This document shows positions 48,911-57,615 of a stretch of DNA of 64,000 nt, piece after piece; position 1 is the first letter of the stretch; every line of letters begins with the position of its first letter. A program made the translations under genes and the position numbers. Origin of the DNA: a virus; the IMG/VR virus record IMGVR_UViG_3300009594_000003, positions 1-64,000 of that record, one strand, 5' to 3'. The notes beneath the pieces are model-generated. The model was not told the DNA's origin. It searched no databases and was given only the letters and a program-made list of their open reading frames with translations.

Positions 48911-49597
48911 ATGATCGATTTCGGCTTCAAGGAGTACCTTCAACTACAAGAGATGGCGGCGAGAAAAAGCCTCGCTAGAAGTCTTGAGAAGTGGATGGAC
49001 AACATCGACAAGCCGGTTGCTGTTTTAACTGCGTTCCGAAGCGAACATGACCTGGAAACGAATCGAAAGAGAAACGAGGAACTGGTCAAGGACTTGACGG
49101 CTGCCGGTTTGAGCCATTACCCTGTAACAGGACAAGGCCAGGAGATCAAGCGATGGGCATTCCTTTTCCGAGTAATCGAACCAACGAAAGAAGAGTCCTT
49201 TGTGGTCCAGCCACGAGGCGAAATGAGCGATACGGTATTCGTTAGCACTATCCAGGGGTTGATGAACACCTACAACCAGGATTTCGTGGCAATGAAATTA
49301 CCAAGCAGTCCTGATGCTTTTCTACTTGGGAGAAATGGGAATAGAGAACCATTGGGTCGAAGTGCCCATCCAAGAAGAGAAGAAAACCCGTTTTACTCAG
49401 AATTGCTCAAAGGAGTAAGAACGCCGCCCGAACAAATGAGCGGATGGGAAAGAACGGGAGAAAGAAGTCTGGTACGTCGATTCATCAACTGGCTGAGGGG
49501 CAGGTCTCATATGAACCACCCAGTCCCAGCCGATGAAAGAGGCGGCAGAAGATTCGTAGTGGGCGATGCACCCAAACACCCACAGGGAAATGCGTAA
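48911..49597 (+). CDS. DUF3293-like protein with targeting-like N-terminus
   Basis: A 228-aa protein starting MIDFGFKEYLQLQEMAARKS with L-Q-E at residues 12-14. Residues 37-75, AVLTAFRSEHDLETNRKRNEELVKDL plus GLSHYPVTGQGQE, match the DUF3293-type core (T-A-x-R...N-x-x-R-N). The C-terminus is basic and disordered. Its start follows the composite promoter closely. Possibly a packaged, early-acting protein. Confidence 0.6.
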   Translation: MIDFGFKEYLQLQEMAARKSLARSLEKWMDNIDKPVAVLTAFRSEHDLETNRKRNEELVKDLTAAGLSHYPVTGQGQEIKRWAFLFRVIEPTKEESFVVQPRGEMSDTVFVSTIQGLMNTYNQDFVAMKLPSSPDAFLLGRNGNREPLGRSAHPRREENPFYSELLKGVRTPPEQMSGWERTGERSLVRRFINWLRGRSHMNHPVPADERGGRRFVVGDAPKHPQGNA

Positions 49598-49827
49598 TGT
49601 TGAACCTCCTGAAGATGCCCTACCTTTGGTTGTTGGAAGTCCGCCTCATGCACTACGTAGGTCGCTGGAATCATTATCGCAATCGAGTCCTTGACGAACA
49701 AGCTGCGTCGGTGAATAACAAGATCAAGATCGCCAAAAAGGTTCTCAATGGTCCTCCGCTGGAATTGAGCCGACGCCACTACGAATACGCCCGCTTAAAA
49801 AACCGTGGCGAGGAACCAAAGCCATGA
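49597..49827 (+). CDS. Small basic protein
   Basis: A 76-aa helical, Arg/Lys/Tyr-rich protein (MLNLLKMPYLWLLEVRLMH...), starting at TAATG with the previous gene and ending in ATGA with the next. No known domain. A component of the 48.9-51.2 kb operon. Confidence 0.55.
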   Translation: MLNLLKMPYLWLLEVRLMHYVGRWNHYRNRVLDEQAASVNNKIKIAKKVLNGPPLELSRRHYEYARLKNRGEEPKP

Positions 49828-50165
49828 ACTGGAGCGAAGTTCTAGAACTGGAACCGAAGCTCGCCGAGGTCGAAAAGTGGGCCAGAACCATTGACGATCC
49901 AGCCGATGAGTTCTTCGAGAAACACTATCTCGAACTCAAGCGGCGTCTTAATCCCATCGTCGGGTGGAACCGAGAAATCCCAGATTTTGAACGAGTACCA
50001 TATGCCAAGAACCCGGCCAACCTGGGAGAGATGCACCAGCACGACATCGACACCGGAAACACTCACAGAAAGCGTGTCTTCTTGCGAGTGCCCATTCACC
50101 TGCGGGTATTGTACACATCCGAAGCATGGGATGCAGCACTGCAACATCTACTAGAGATTATATGA
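49824..50165 (+). CDS. Hypothetical protein
   Basis: A 113-aa protein, MNWSEVLELEPKLAEVEKW..., mostly helical with an RVPIHLRVLYTSEAW strand region. It couples to both neighbours by ATGA overlaps. No recognised family. Confidence 0.55.
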   Translation: MNWSEVLELEPKLAEVEKWARTIDDPADEFFEKHYLELKRRLNPIVGWNREIPDFERVPYAKNPANLGEMHQHDIDTGNTHRKRVFLRVPIHLRVLYTSEAWDAALQHLLEII

Positions 50166-50516
50166 CAAGCTTCGCACTGTCAACCGTGGCGGTGCCATTC
50201 TGTTCAAACCCGATCATAGCTCAGAAGGCCAGCAAGGTTGTCTATGAGGGCGATTGGGTCACGACCAATCGCAAACTCGACGGCACGATGAAGTGCGAGG
50301 TCTCGGACTTGGGAAACGGAAACTGGAAGGGCAAATTCTGGGGCGAGTGGCAGAGAGTTAAGTTCTCCTACGACGTGAAGTAGTCTGGCCCGCCCGATAA
50401 GCTGAAGGGTACGGCTAGGTGCCGACTATGAGTGGACCGGCTCGATCACTGACAAGCGGTTCAAGGGCAAATTCGGAGGCACTCGCTACAAGGGCTACTT
50501 TGATTTGAAGCGATAG
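50162..50516 (+). pseudogene. Secreted small beta protein, broken
   Basis: The first frame gives a hydrophobic start (FALSTVAVPFCSNPIIAQ), then VVYEGDWVTTNRKLDGTMKC, SDLGNGNWKGKFWGEW and FSYDVK before a TAG (50381-50383). After it, SGPPDKLKGTA follows in frame, and one frame over GADYEWTGSITDKRFKGKF... completes it. The expected join around T-A-x-x-D-G-A-D shows several bases missing. I associate the intact family with planctomycetes; role unknown. Confidence 0.65.
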
Positions 50517-50531
50517 GTACTCTGTTAGGGT

Positions 50532-51203
50532 ATGAAAGTTCTCACCAAAGACCCTGGCAGATTCCTTGTTGTTGACGAAATTCTAGACAAGGAAACCTTC
50601 GAGATGTTCTGGAAGTGGTACGAGCAACAAGACTTCTCTTGCCCCCATATGGGCGGCTGGCAGAAAGTCTGGCGGCTCGCTGATGGCACACCTTACGGTA
50701 GCCATCCATACTACCACACCAAAGCCCCCTTCAACAACCCGCTGGATGCCGTCTACAAAAGCATCCTGTTTCTCGCCAAGGAGAACCCGGATGTCTGCGG
50801 AGTAGAAGGGACGGACTGGATCGAGATCATAGTCCGTCCCTACATCTATACTGCTGGGTGCCGCCTCTCTTGGCACAACGACCCCGGCTATTCCGCCGCC
50901 TGCATCTTCTATCCGCACAAGCTCTGGCACGCTCATTGGGGCGGGGAACTATTCATTGCCCTCACTCCCCCATCGATTACTCAAGGACAGGTCAAAAGTG
51001 ATATAAACGAGATCACCAGGGAATGGTACTCCGACTTTCTCAACCTCTACGGAATTGGGACTTACGTTGCCCCGGTCCCGAACCGGGCAGTTTTCACCAA
51101 AGGCGACGTATGGCACGCCATCAACCGTGTGGATCAAACGGCTGGAGATAACATTCGCTGTTCGGTTGTGGCGTTTTTTACAAAGAAGGAAGGTAACAAA
51201 TGA
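50532..51203 (+). CDS. 2-oxoglutarate/Fe(II) oxygenase-like protein
   Basis: A 223-aa protein with RLSWHNDPGYSAACIFYPHKLW (H-x-D metal pair), WGGELFI and KGDVWHAINRVD (second His), followed by RCSVVAFF (Arg for 2-oxoglutarate). This is the double-stranded beta-helix of Fe(II)/2OG oxygenases such as prolyl hydroxylases. It might hydroxylate a virion or host protein. The start lacks a clear ribosome site. The ATG of the next, broken gene overlaps its stop. Confidence 0.8.
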   Translation: MKVLTKDPGRFLVVDEILDKETFEMFWKWYEQQDFSCPHMGGWQKVWRLADGTPYGSHPYYHTKAPFNNPLDAVYKSILFLAKENPDVCGVEGTDWIEIIVRPYIYTAGCRLSWHNDPGYSAACIFYPHKLWHAHWGGELFIALTPPSITQGQVKSDINEITREWYSDFLNLYGIGTYVAPVPNRAVFTKGDVWHAINRVDQTAGDNIRCSVVAFFTKKEGNK

Positions 51204-51429
51204 ATGCAGAACTAGAAGCCCTAGCGAGCAGATTGGTAGAACTGTACGACGAGGGGTTATAACCCATTACGAGATATTTGCACGAGCGAGAGAGAAAGGT
51301 TGCTGGACCTACCTGCCGGACGCCCACAAAAGTGAATTTGACAGGTGGGACAGGTCGGCAGCCATCCGATGTAGGTTCTCTATCGAGTACGGCAGGCAAA
51401 TCAAGTGCCTTGCATCGTCGCAGAGATAG
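51200..51429 (+). pseudogene. Small gene broken in a G run
   Basis: ATG 51200 overlaps the oxygenase stop. MNAELEALASRLVELYDEG is followed by a TAA at 51260, but with one more G in the GGGG run near 51252 the frame continues VITHYEIFARAREKG..., SAAIRCRFSIEYGRQ to TAG 51429. A 76-aa helical protein is implied. Function unknown. Confidence 0.55.
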
Positions 51430-51430
51430 A

Positions 51431-51958
51431 TCATTTCTTCTTCGGGCCTCTCTTGAGTGGGACTGGTTTCATCTTCTCAACGTGTCGGTCCTTGGTGTGT
51501 TTCACTTGATGCATCATGTTACGAAGGTCTGCCACGATGTCTCCAGCGTTGTCGCCGGTCTTGTGGTTGGCCTGGATGCTGACCGTCTTGCGATCTTTGT
51601 TGTAGAATCCCTTCGACATAACGAACGATCCATGATCATGATTCGGATTATAGCTTACTATACCGACCCATTCGCCGTCATCCCAATTTCTGGTAGAAAC
51701 AAGAATTCGGATTGGTTTGTCATCGAACACCTGTTTGATATGGTAGCCATCTTGCTTTAAGGCAGCACTGACATAACCAAGGCAGATTTTGGCAAACGCT
51801 TCTTTGACTTCATCGATTTTGCTACGGAAGTTTACCTCGACACTATATCTGGTGGTCGTTACTGCCTCGTTCAGAGATGCAATATCTCCCAGCCACTCGT
51901 TTAGAGAGGTAGATTCCTTGATCGTTCTCTTCGCAAAATAGTCTATAAATGAAATCAT
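51431..51958 (-). CDS. Virion protein with targeting-like N-terminus
   Basis: A 175-aa protein starting MISFIDYFAKRTIKES with two candidate processing sites, L-N-E at residues 19-21 and again at 29-31 (SLNEA), the best match to T4 gp21 sites in the window. The C-terminal part is alpha/beta (RILVSTRNWDDGEWVGIVSYNP) and ends in a basic KRGPKKK. It lies 1 nt from the stop of the neck-type gene, so they are made together. Confidence 0.6.
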   Translation of the reverse strand: MISFIDYFAKRTIKESTSLNEWLGDIASLNEAVTTTRYSVEVNFRSKIDEVKEAFAKICLGYVSAALKQDGYHIKQVFDDKPIRILVSTRNWDDGEWVGIVSYNPNHDHGSFVMSKGFYNKDRKTVSIQANHKTGDNAGDIVADLRNMMHQVKHTKDRHVEKMKPVPLKRGPKKK

Positions 51959-51959
51959 C

Positions 51960-52844
51960 TTAATCCATAGTTATTGGTAGTATATCGCCGAACTTATAAA
52001 TCAAGTCCTCGAACCACTTCTGCCTGTCCTCTCTCGCCTCTTGGATCAACTGATCCCCGTCTAGCTGCACCCCGCCGTTTGGACCGGGCGGATTCTTGAT
52101 TCTGCCTCTAATCCTTCCAAGTATCTCCTTAGCATAGGTCAAAGCTCCCTCGTTCATGGCCTGAGTAACCTCTGCCCAATCTTTGCATTTCTGTAGGTAG
52201 TGTACGATGACCTTCTGGGCTTTAGATGGCACAGGATAAAGTTTGATGTGCTTTAGACCACCAACCCACTCCCAACCGCCCAAGTTGGACGATATTCTAG
52301 AGAACATCTGCTCATACTGTTTGTATAGTACCCACTCGCCCATCCTTCCCCAAATCGGCTGTACCGGGTCTATCAGGCCCCCTTGAATCGAAGCGTAACT
52401 ACCGCCTGGATAGAAATACTCGATAGGAATAGCTCCGTCTAAATCTGAAGCCTGGAAAGCAAAGTTGCCAGTTTCCTTGTAGTAGACGTTCCTAATCAAC
52501 CCCACGTCTGGCGGCATTTCATAGATGCTTTTCCCCGGAGTGGTAATGAACGTGTAGTAGGAATAGTATTCTTTCCCGGCGTAGTCTTCAAACACACGCA
52601 GAACTTCGTCTATGCAAAAGTCGAGGTTCTGTTCATCTAGTTCTAGTTTTAGGGTGGGGGCACCCAGCATATGAAGAATGTATTCTCTGATTTCCTGACG
52701 TACTTTTTCACGATTAGGGCGTGGGCCAACACCCTTGTATCTGGTGTTGCCACTAGGAGAACAGGACGAAGCACAGGCACCAGAGGCCATTGCCTGAGCG
52801 GAAGGACGACCAATGACCAAAGTATTGTTGCCGCAATTACTCAT
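51960..52844 (-). CDS. Neck protein, T4 gp13-like
   Basis: A 294-aa protein. After a Cys-rich opening it has VRQEIREYILHMLGAPTLKLELDEQ and FCIDEVLRVFEDYAGKEYYSYY, the pattern of the T4 gp13 neck protein that joins head and tail. TTPGKSIYEMPPDVGLIRNVYYKE and WEWVGGLKHIKLYPVPSKA follow. ATG 52844 is used: a TATATA box is 8-14 nt upstream and no ribosome site is seen. The match is from memory of the family, so the exact gp number is uncertain; a structural role is likely. Confidence 0.55.
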   Translation of the reverse strand: MSNCGNNTLVIGRPSAQAMASGACASSCSPSGNTRYKGVGPRPNREKVRQEIREYILHMLGAPTLKLELDEQNLDFCIDEVLRVFEDYAGKEYYSYYTFITTPGKSIYEMPPDVGLIRNVYYKETGNFAFQASDLDGAIPIEYFYPGGSYASIQGGLIDPVQPIWGRMGEWVLYKQYEQMFSRISSNLGGWEWVGGLKHIKLYPVPSKAQKVIVHYLQKCKDWAEVTQAMNEGALTYAKEILGRIRGRIKNPPGPNGGVQLDGDQLIQEAREDRQKWFEDLIYKFGDILPITMD

Positions 52845-52850
52845 AGTGAA

Positions 52851-52858
52851 ATATATAG
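52851..52858 (-). promoter_or_regulatory. T4-late-like box, start-proximal
   Basis: On the minus strand TCTATATATTTCACT precedes the ATG at 52844; the TATATA core is 7 nt from it. Confidence 0.45.
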
Positions 52859-52860
52859 AA

Positions 52861-53376
52861 TCAAGACTTGTGATATTCGCCAAGCCTCGGAACGATATAC
52901 CTGTTTGCTATGTCAAGCCATTGCGATTCGGTAAAAAAGTTACTCTTGAGGTTGTTACACCTGTGACATGCTAAGCAAATGTTGTCCATAGTATAACCAC
53001 TGGCGTTATCTTTCCGGTCCACTGTCATTAGTGATTTTTTACGCTTCGTCGCTTTTAGAATCGCCTCAGATACACCACAGTAATAACAGACCTTGCTCTG
53101 CCCGTTGTACCAACTAGCAAACTCGTCTCTAGACATGTCTACCAACAAACCACGCTGTTTTGCAGTCGTTTTAATAGACGAGTACCTAAGTTTCCCTTGA
53201 TCGTATGCTTCTCGGTGTTGCTTATACCTCATCTTACGCCATCTGTCACGGTTTTTATTCAAGCATTTGTTGCATAGAACAGTTGACCGTGGGCTAATGG
53301 AATTTGGGCACTGCTTGCAAAGTCCTGCCAATCTTCTCTTCTTGGTTCTTTCTATTTGGCGTTCTTTATTTGCCAT
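52861..53376 (-). CDS. HNH homing endonuclease
   Basis: A 171-aa protein. CKQCPNS and LCNKCLNK form an N-terminal zinc finger, then the HNH core: CYYCGVSEAIL, LMTVDRKDNASGYTMDNICLACHRCNNLKSNFF, with the His-Asn-His-type residues in a double-CxxC setting. AGGAGG is the ribosome site. It stands between the neck gene and the divergent 3-kb gene, a common place for free-standing homing genes. Intact. Confidence 0.85.
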   Translation of the reverse strand: MANKERQIERTKKRRLAGLCKQCPNSISPRSTVLCNKCLNKNRDRWRKMRYKQHREAYDQGKLRYSSIKTTAKQRGLLVDMSRDEFASWYNGQSKVCYYCGVSEAILKATKRKKSLMTVDRKDNASGYTMDNICLACHRCNNLKSNFFTESQWLDIANRYIVPRLGEYHKS

Positions 53377-53404
53377 GATAGCCTCCTATATATTGGTAGA
53401 ATAC

Positions 53405-53422
53405 AACTATGTTATCATAGTT
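53405..53422. promoter_or_regulatory. Inverted repeat in a divergent intergenic region
   Basis: AACTATG, loop TTAT, CATAGTT: a perfect 7-bp inverted repeat between the HNH gene and the large + strand gene, in a very AT-rich stretch. Could be an operator. Confidence 0.35.
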
Positions 53423-53461
53423 AAAAACTGAAAACACTATGGTAATTTTTGGAAGTGAGAT

Positions 53462-56452
53462 ATGGGCCTAACTAGATTTCTTGAATTTGCTGAAAACCAG
53501 GAGAGAAACCAGTCGCAGGGAGTTGTTGCGTTCGGAGCCTACTGGCCTGGAATCGAGAACGTTGGCTTGTTTCCACAGACGTTCACCGAGGCTGATAAAG
53601 TAGATGTTGTTACCACATCGAAGACACCGATCATGTTTGATATCGATGATGTCGAGTGGTTGTCGCAATTCCCTCCACAGTTCGCCACAGCAGCACTAGC
53701 AATGCGATACGGCTCGCTACTCGTATGGGCTGTAGAAAAAATGAAGAAAGGGGAACCGATCCCAGATCGTGCCCCCATTACATTCATTGACAGGAACACC
53801 AGTATAGAATTCAGCAAGAGTCTGGATGGGGAAGAGGACATCCCCCTTGGCATGGACAAACTAATCAAGAGATTGACCAAATCAAGAGACCTTGAGGCAT
53901 TCCACAGGATGAAGCCCGGCGAGCGTGACAAATACAAAGGCGGCACGCTCGGATATAACCTAGAGAACATCTTCACAAACCCGCAAACGGGAGAGAAGTT
54001 CGCCGACGCATATATCGCCATGACCCAGCTAACCGCACGACAGGTTATGGAGGCATGGAGACACGGTATGACTGCCGGGTTTTTGAAGAAGGGCGATCCT
54101 TTCTCTATGCACGCCCAATTCCAACAAGTGGGCTTTGGCGGTGGGGCACCAAAGGAAGAGCGAGCGGTCCTGCTAGATTGGGATGGTACACTGAGACAGC
54201 AATCTCCAGCGGGTTTGTGGCTACCAGTTAGAACCGGCGAGTTCCTTAGCGATAAGATCAAGTCTCCGATCACCGACCGTGGCGAGGTTCTTTATCGCTT
54301 CGAGCGAGATGGCACCCCACAGGAAGTTAGAGCTTTCGTACCGGCTTGGCAACCAGGACGCTTGGTAGACTTGGCCTCTGTTCACCAATACAACAACCTG
54401 ATTGATGAAGTAAACAGGCTGATGCAGTTACATGGCGATCCCAACCATAAGTCCATCAGGGCGGTTGTGAACGATGCTCGTTCGGTTATTCAAGGAAGCC
54501 GAACCTATGACGAGTTCGATTACAACGTCCACCGTTTCAACAAGGAAACGGATGAAAAAGGACACAGGCTCTATCCTCGTCTTTACACACACAATACGGC
54601 TGGCATAGGCATAGTTCAGCCACACGCCAATCAGCCAGAGACGATCCAGGGCACCAAAAAAGATGCAGACACAATCAGGAGCTTCTTCCATATCCACCAG
54701 GGTAGTTCCGCACAACCACTGACTATGGACCCAAGTGGCTCCTTGGCCCCAGCTAGTGCAGTTGGAAGTGGCATCAAAGACTTCATCTATGATCTACTAA
54801 AAAAGTACAACGACCCAGAGGGGGCTACTACGCTTAACTCAATGTACGATGACATCTTCCAGGTAGCCTCTAGTTACCTAGAACGGTTGGCTGGAGAGCC
54901 TCTATGGGCCGACGCTGCCCGAATTCTGCGTGACAAAGAGGCTGACCCCGATGACAAGGAGAGAATCTACAAGAAGACGGCCAAGGATATTCGCAGAACC
55001 ATAAAGCACTGGACTAGTGCCCTATGGCAATTGGATTGGGGCCAAGGCACTCGCCGACAAAGACAAGCACGAGCAAAGAAAACCGCAAATGCTGTGGCAA
55101 GGCAAACACTTGAACTGCGAGACGAGATAGCTCAGGGCGGCAAGAGTCATGGCTTGTCCGATGAGGATTTGGCTAGACTGCGAAGCGGACGGCTCCCTGG
55201 AGAACGTAATACCGAGGTAAGGCCAGAGTCTCCTCGCATCGGAAAAGGCAATTTGCCTGCAAGTATGTCGGAGATTGGAATCGGCCATCACATCGCAACT
55301 ATCAGAAGGCGTGCCGCAGATATTGCCGCTAGATCGGCTGCATTACAACAAGAGAGACAGTCTGGAATGGGTAAGATAGACCTGAAAACCATGATGGACT
55401 CTCTAGCAAAAGATGCTCAGAACAGAAACTCTATTTTCAACCAACTAGTGCAAGCATACATCTTCACACAGATTCAAAGTAGTAATCTAGATTTTGACAT
55501 GCGTGCTGCCTACGATTGGGCGGATATAGAGATGGATAAGATTCTCAAAGGTAGCGGCATCAAGGTAGAAAAGGGTATTGACCAACTAATAGCAGCAGAC
55601 GATAAGGAACTCGATGCCGAAATGTCGGCTCTCAAGCAAGAGATTATCAAGTTGGTAGATGAAGTCAAGGATATGGTGGGCGATGAAACTATGTCTCCTG
55701 CTGTACGTGAATTCTTCAAACAGTACCCGATCTCCGAACTTATCGAAAACCCGGAAATGATAAAGAGGGCATACGAGGAACTAAACGAACTTGAAAGAGG
55801 CGAAGTGCTTGATGACGACGACTTCGGCCTAATCAAAGATTTCCTAGCGGACGCCAAAAAGCACGCAGATGCCCTCAAGGGTAAGGATACCATGTCTATT
55901 GCTGACAAAGCTAGACACGCCAAACATCTCGGCGACGAAGGCAAGTCGGCAACATCGGAACTAGAAGATTTTCAGGTTAAACTACAAAGTACAGAGTACC
56001 TAGAAGCTATAGCCAAGTCTCAGGAGAAATACAAAAGACTGAAGAAAATAGCATTAGCTCATCCAGAACTGCCTCTGCTAATGACGGCGATTCACAAAAT
56101 AGAGGAGATGATGCAGGGCAAGGGTCAGACTGTGCCTACGGTACAGCCAAAGCTGGTGAGTCAACCTGCACCGTCTACGGCTTCTACAGAGAAGATCGAT
56201 CCTGATTACTTCCTCGCTGATCTGCAAAGAATAGGAGCAATTGCCAGGAACGAACAGTTCTTAGACAAAATCAGGAGACTAGCAATAACTTACCCAGAAG
56301 AACCTAGATGGCAACAGATCATCGATCAGGCCGAGCAGATGAAGAAAGGCACCACGCCTATATCTCAACAGAAACCGGTTCGTCCGAGGATCGCAAAAAA
56401 GAAACCGGCTGAAAAGCCAGGAGGAAACCTATCACAAGGAACGCTATTCTAA
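53462..56452 (+). CDS. Large virion protein with targeting-like N-terminus
   Basis: A 996-aa protein starting MGLTRFLEFAENQERN. About residues 190-540 are mixed alpha/beta (DYNVHRFNKETDEKG..., RTIKHWTSALWQLDWGQG), then long charged helices and coiled coils to the end (IGHHIATIRRRAADIAARSAALQQE..., LEDFQVKLQSTEYLEAI). No catalytic motif is recognised. It is the longest gene in the window, with no break in 3 kb. It may be a head-internal or tail-associated protein. GAAGTGAG serves as ribosome site. Confidence 0.6.
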   Translation: MGLTRFLEFAENQERNQSQGVVAFGAYWPGIENVGLFPQTFTEADKVDVVTTSKTPIMFDIDDVEWLSQFPPQFATAALAMRYGSLLVWAVEKMKKGEPIPDRAPITFIDRNTSIEFSKSLDGEEDIPLGMDKLIKRLTKSRDLEAFHRMKPGERDKYKGGTLGYNLENIFTNPQTGEKFADAYIAMTQLTARQVMEAWRHGMTAGFLKKGDPFSMHAQFQQVGFGGGAPKEERAVLLDWDGTLRQQSPAGLWLPVRTGEFLSDKIKSPITDRGEVLYRFERDGTPQEVRAFVPAWQPGRLVDLASVHQYNNLIDEVNRLMQLHGDPNHKSIRAVVNDARSVIQGSRTYDEFDYNVHRFNKETDEKGHRLYPRLYTHNTAGIGIVQPHANQPETIQGTKKDADTIRSFFHIHQGSSAQPLTMDPSGSLAPASAVGSGIKDFIYDLLKKYNDPEGATTLNSMYDDIFQVASSYLERLAGEPLWADAARILRDKEADPDDKERIYKKTAKDIRRTIKHWTSALWQLDWGQGTRRQRQARAKKTANAVARQTLELRDEIAQGGKSHGLSDEDLARLRSGRLPGERNTEVRPESPRIGKGNLPASMSEIGIGHHIATIRRRAADIAARSAALQQERQSGMGKIDLKTMMDSLAKDAQNRNSIFNQLVQAYIFTQIQSSNLDFDMRAAYDWADIEMDKILKGSGIKVEKGIDQLIAADDKELDAEMSALKQEIIKLVDEVKDMVGDETMSPAVREFFKQYPISELIENPEMIKRAYEELNELERGEVLDDDDFGLIKDFLADAKKHADALKGKDTMSIADKARHAKHLGDEGKSATSELEDFQVKLQSTEYLEAIAKSQEKYKRLKKIALAHPELPLLMTAIHKIEEMMQGKGQTVPTVQPKLVSQPAPSTASTEKIDPDYFLADLQRIGAIARNEQFLDKIRRLAITYPEEPRWQQIIDQAEQMKKGTTPISQQKPVRPRIAKKKPAEKPGGNLSQGTLF

Positions 56453-56622
56453 ACTTCAAAGACTGGCTGTTAAAACGTGAAATGGTTGGAACCGATACCA
56501 TCTATGATCCCAAGGTAAAGCCCAGAACCTTCAACTGGTGGGGTGCGGTCGGCAATACTGGTATTTCTATAGAGGGCGACCCTATCAAATCCAAGAAATC
56601 AAGGAAAAAGAAGAATGGCTAA
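56446..56622 (+). CDS. Small targeting-like protein with ATT start
   Basis: A 58-aa frame beginning at ATT 56446, 5 nt after AAGGA, overlapping the end of the large gene. It reads I-L-N-F-K-D-W-L-L-K-R-E..., matching the targeting-like motif of other head proteins and ending in a basic KKSRKKKNG tail. Its TAA lies within the next ATG (ATGGCTAA), just as at 14474-14481, where the same LNFK-x-W-L protein ends. The only usable initiator is the rare codon ATT. Unlikely to be found by gene callers. Confidence 0.5.
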   Translation: MLNFKDWLLKREMVGTDTIYDPKVKPRTFNWWGAVGNTGISIEGDPIKSKKSRKKKNG

Positions 56623-56953
56623 TATAGTAGACTTCTTCAACGCCCTGTCTAATCCCTATAAACTAGCTCTGAAAAAGAATGTGTACGAGATCATCAAAGA
56701 TCGGTATGATAAGGATATAGATGAGGTTATAGATAGAATCACTTTCACCATCAGTACAGAGGCGGATTACAAGAAACTAGGTAAGCTAATAGCCGCCATC
56801 TTTGAGAGTGGTTATTTTAGGTCTCTAGATCAGTACCAAGAACAGCTTAGAAAACTAGGCGTCAACATCACGGTCCAACCAGAACCACAAACGCAAGAAC
56901 ACAAATCCATATTTCCTAATCAGAAAAATCAGGCGTGTAGTCAGAAGGAATAG
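56615..56953 (+). CDS. Hypothetical helical protein
   Basis: A 112-aa protein, MANIVDFFNALSNPYKLAL..., with alternating helices (IIKDRYDKDIDEVIDRI, YKKLGKLIAAIFESGYF) and a polar C-terminus. Coupled to the small gene before it. Its 3' end overlaps the convergent gene by 38 nt. Function unknown. Confidence 0.5.
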   Translation: MANIVDFFNALSNPYKLALKKNVYEIIKDRYDKDIDEVIDRITFTISTEADYKKLGKLIAAIFESGYFRSLDQYQEQLRKLGVNITVQPEPQTQEHKSIFPNQKNQACSQKE

Positions 56954-57542
56954 TTTTGTAGAGTACGCCGTTCGCTTTGGGCTGACTATCTACAACTTTC
57001 CACCACCTGAATTCATTGTATTTCTTGCCAGTTCTATATCTGGCTGGGTATACCACAGAATCCTTTGGAATCTGAAGATTGGTCCAAAACGTCATGGCTA
57101 TGTCGATATTATCGACTATGATCCCTTCAAATGTGAATTTCTTGCCACGTTCAACTCTCTTGTACTTGTCGCCGTACAGGTCATCTTTCGTCTCACGCAA
57201 GACAACCGGCTGACAGTGGAAAATCACGATGTTTTGGGTATTAACCCTGTACTTTGGTTTCGGTTCTTCTGCCACAACAGGATTCGCCAATTCCGCCTCG
57301 ACAGGAGCGGGTTCCTGTTGAATAATCACCGGTTCCTCTTTTGGCTTGATGACCATCGGTTTTATCTTGATGGGCGTTTTGATAGGCACAACTGCCTCTT
57401 CTGGCTGAGTAGATTGTTCTACCCGCCAACGGCAATTGTGTAGAACCAGCTTGTCTTCAGGCCCCCAAACTACCTGATCTATGGTAAGTTTGTTCGGTCC
57501 TTTCAAGCGATAAGGTGTCCCGTCTTTATTGGTTATAGGCAT
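56916..57542 (-). CDS. Putative virion protein
   Basis: A 208-aa protein: MPITNKDGTPYRLKGPNKL opening (similar to LLNEDGTPYK at 62666), a Pro/Glu-rich linker with KIKPMVIKPKEEP repeats, and a beta-rich C-terminal half ending FRWWKVVDSQPKANGVLYK. No enzyme motif. A TAGATAG box is 4 nt from the ATG. Likely a tail or connector component; the shared N-terminal phrase may mark proteins of one assembly group. Confidence 0.55.
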   Translation of the reverse strand: MPITNKDGTPYRLKGPNKLTIDQVVWGPEDKLVLHNCRWRVEQSTQPEEAVVPIKTPIKIKPMVIKPKEEPVIIQQEPAPVEAELANPVVAEEPKPKYRVNTQNIVIFHCQPVVLRETKDDLYGDKYKRVERGKKFTFEGIIVDNIDIAMTFWTNLQIPKDSVVYPARYRTGKKYNEFRWWKVVDSQPKANGVLYKTIPSDYTPDFSD

Positions 57543-57545
57543 ACC

Positions 57546-57553
57546 ACTATCTA
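57546..57553 (-). promoter_or_regulatory. T4-late-like box, start-proximal
   Basis: On the minus strand GTAGATAG, then TGGT and the ATG at 57542. Confidence 0.5.
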
Positions 57554-57556
57554 CGC

Positions 57557-57585
57557 TTTACACAAGGTAAATGATTTCGTACAAT
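57557..57585 (+). promoter_or_regulatory. Sigma70-like promoter
   Basis: TTTACA, 17-nt spacer, TACAAT, 31 nt before the signal-peptide start of the repeat protein. Confidence 0.7.
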
Positions 57586-57615
57586 GCCTGAGCTTTTACT
57601 TTGGAAGAAGTAAGC

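Noticed and set aside
57540-57545. Late box of 57542 as part of the + strand promoter
   Set aside because: Orientation and spacing fit the minus-strand gene; the + strand gene has its own TTTACA/TACAAT.
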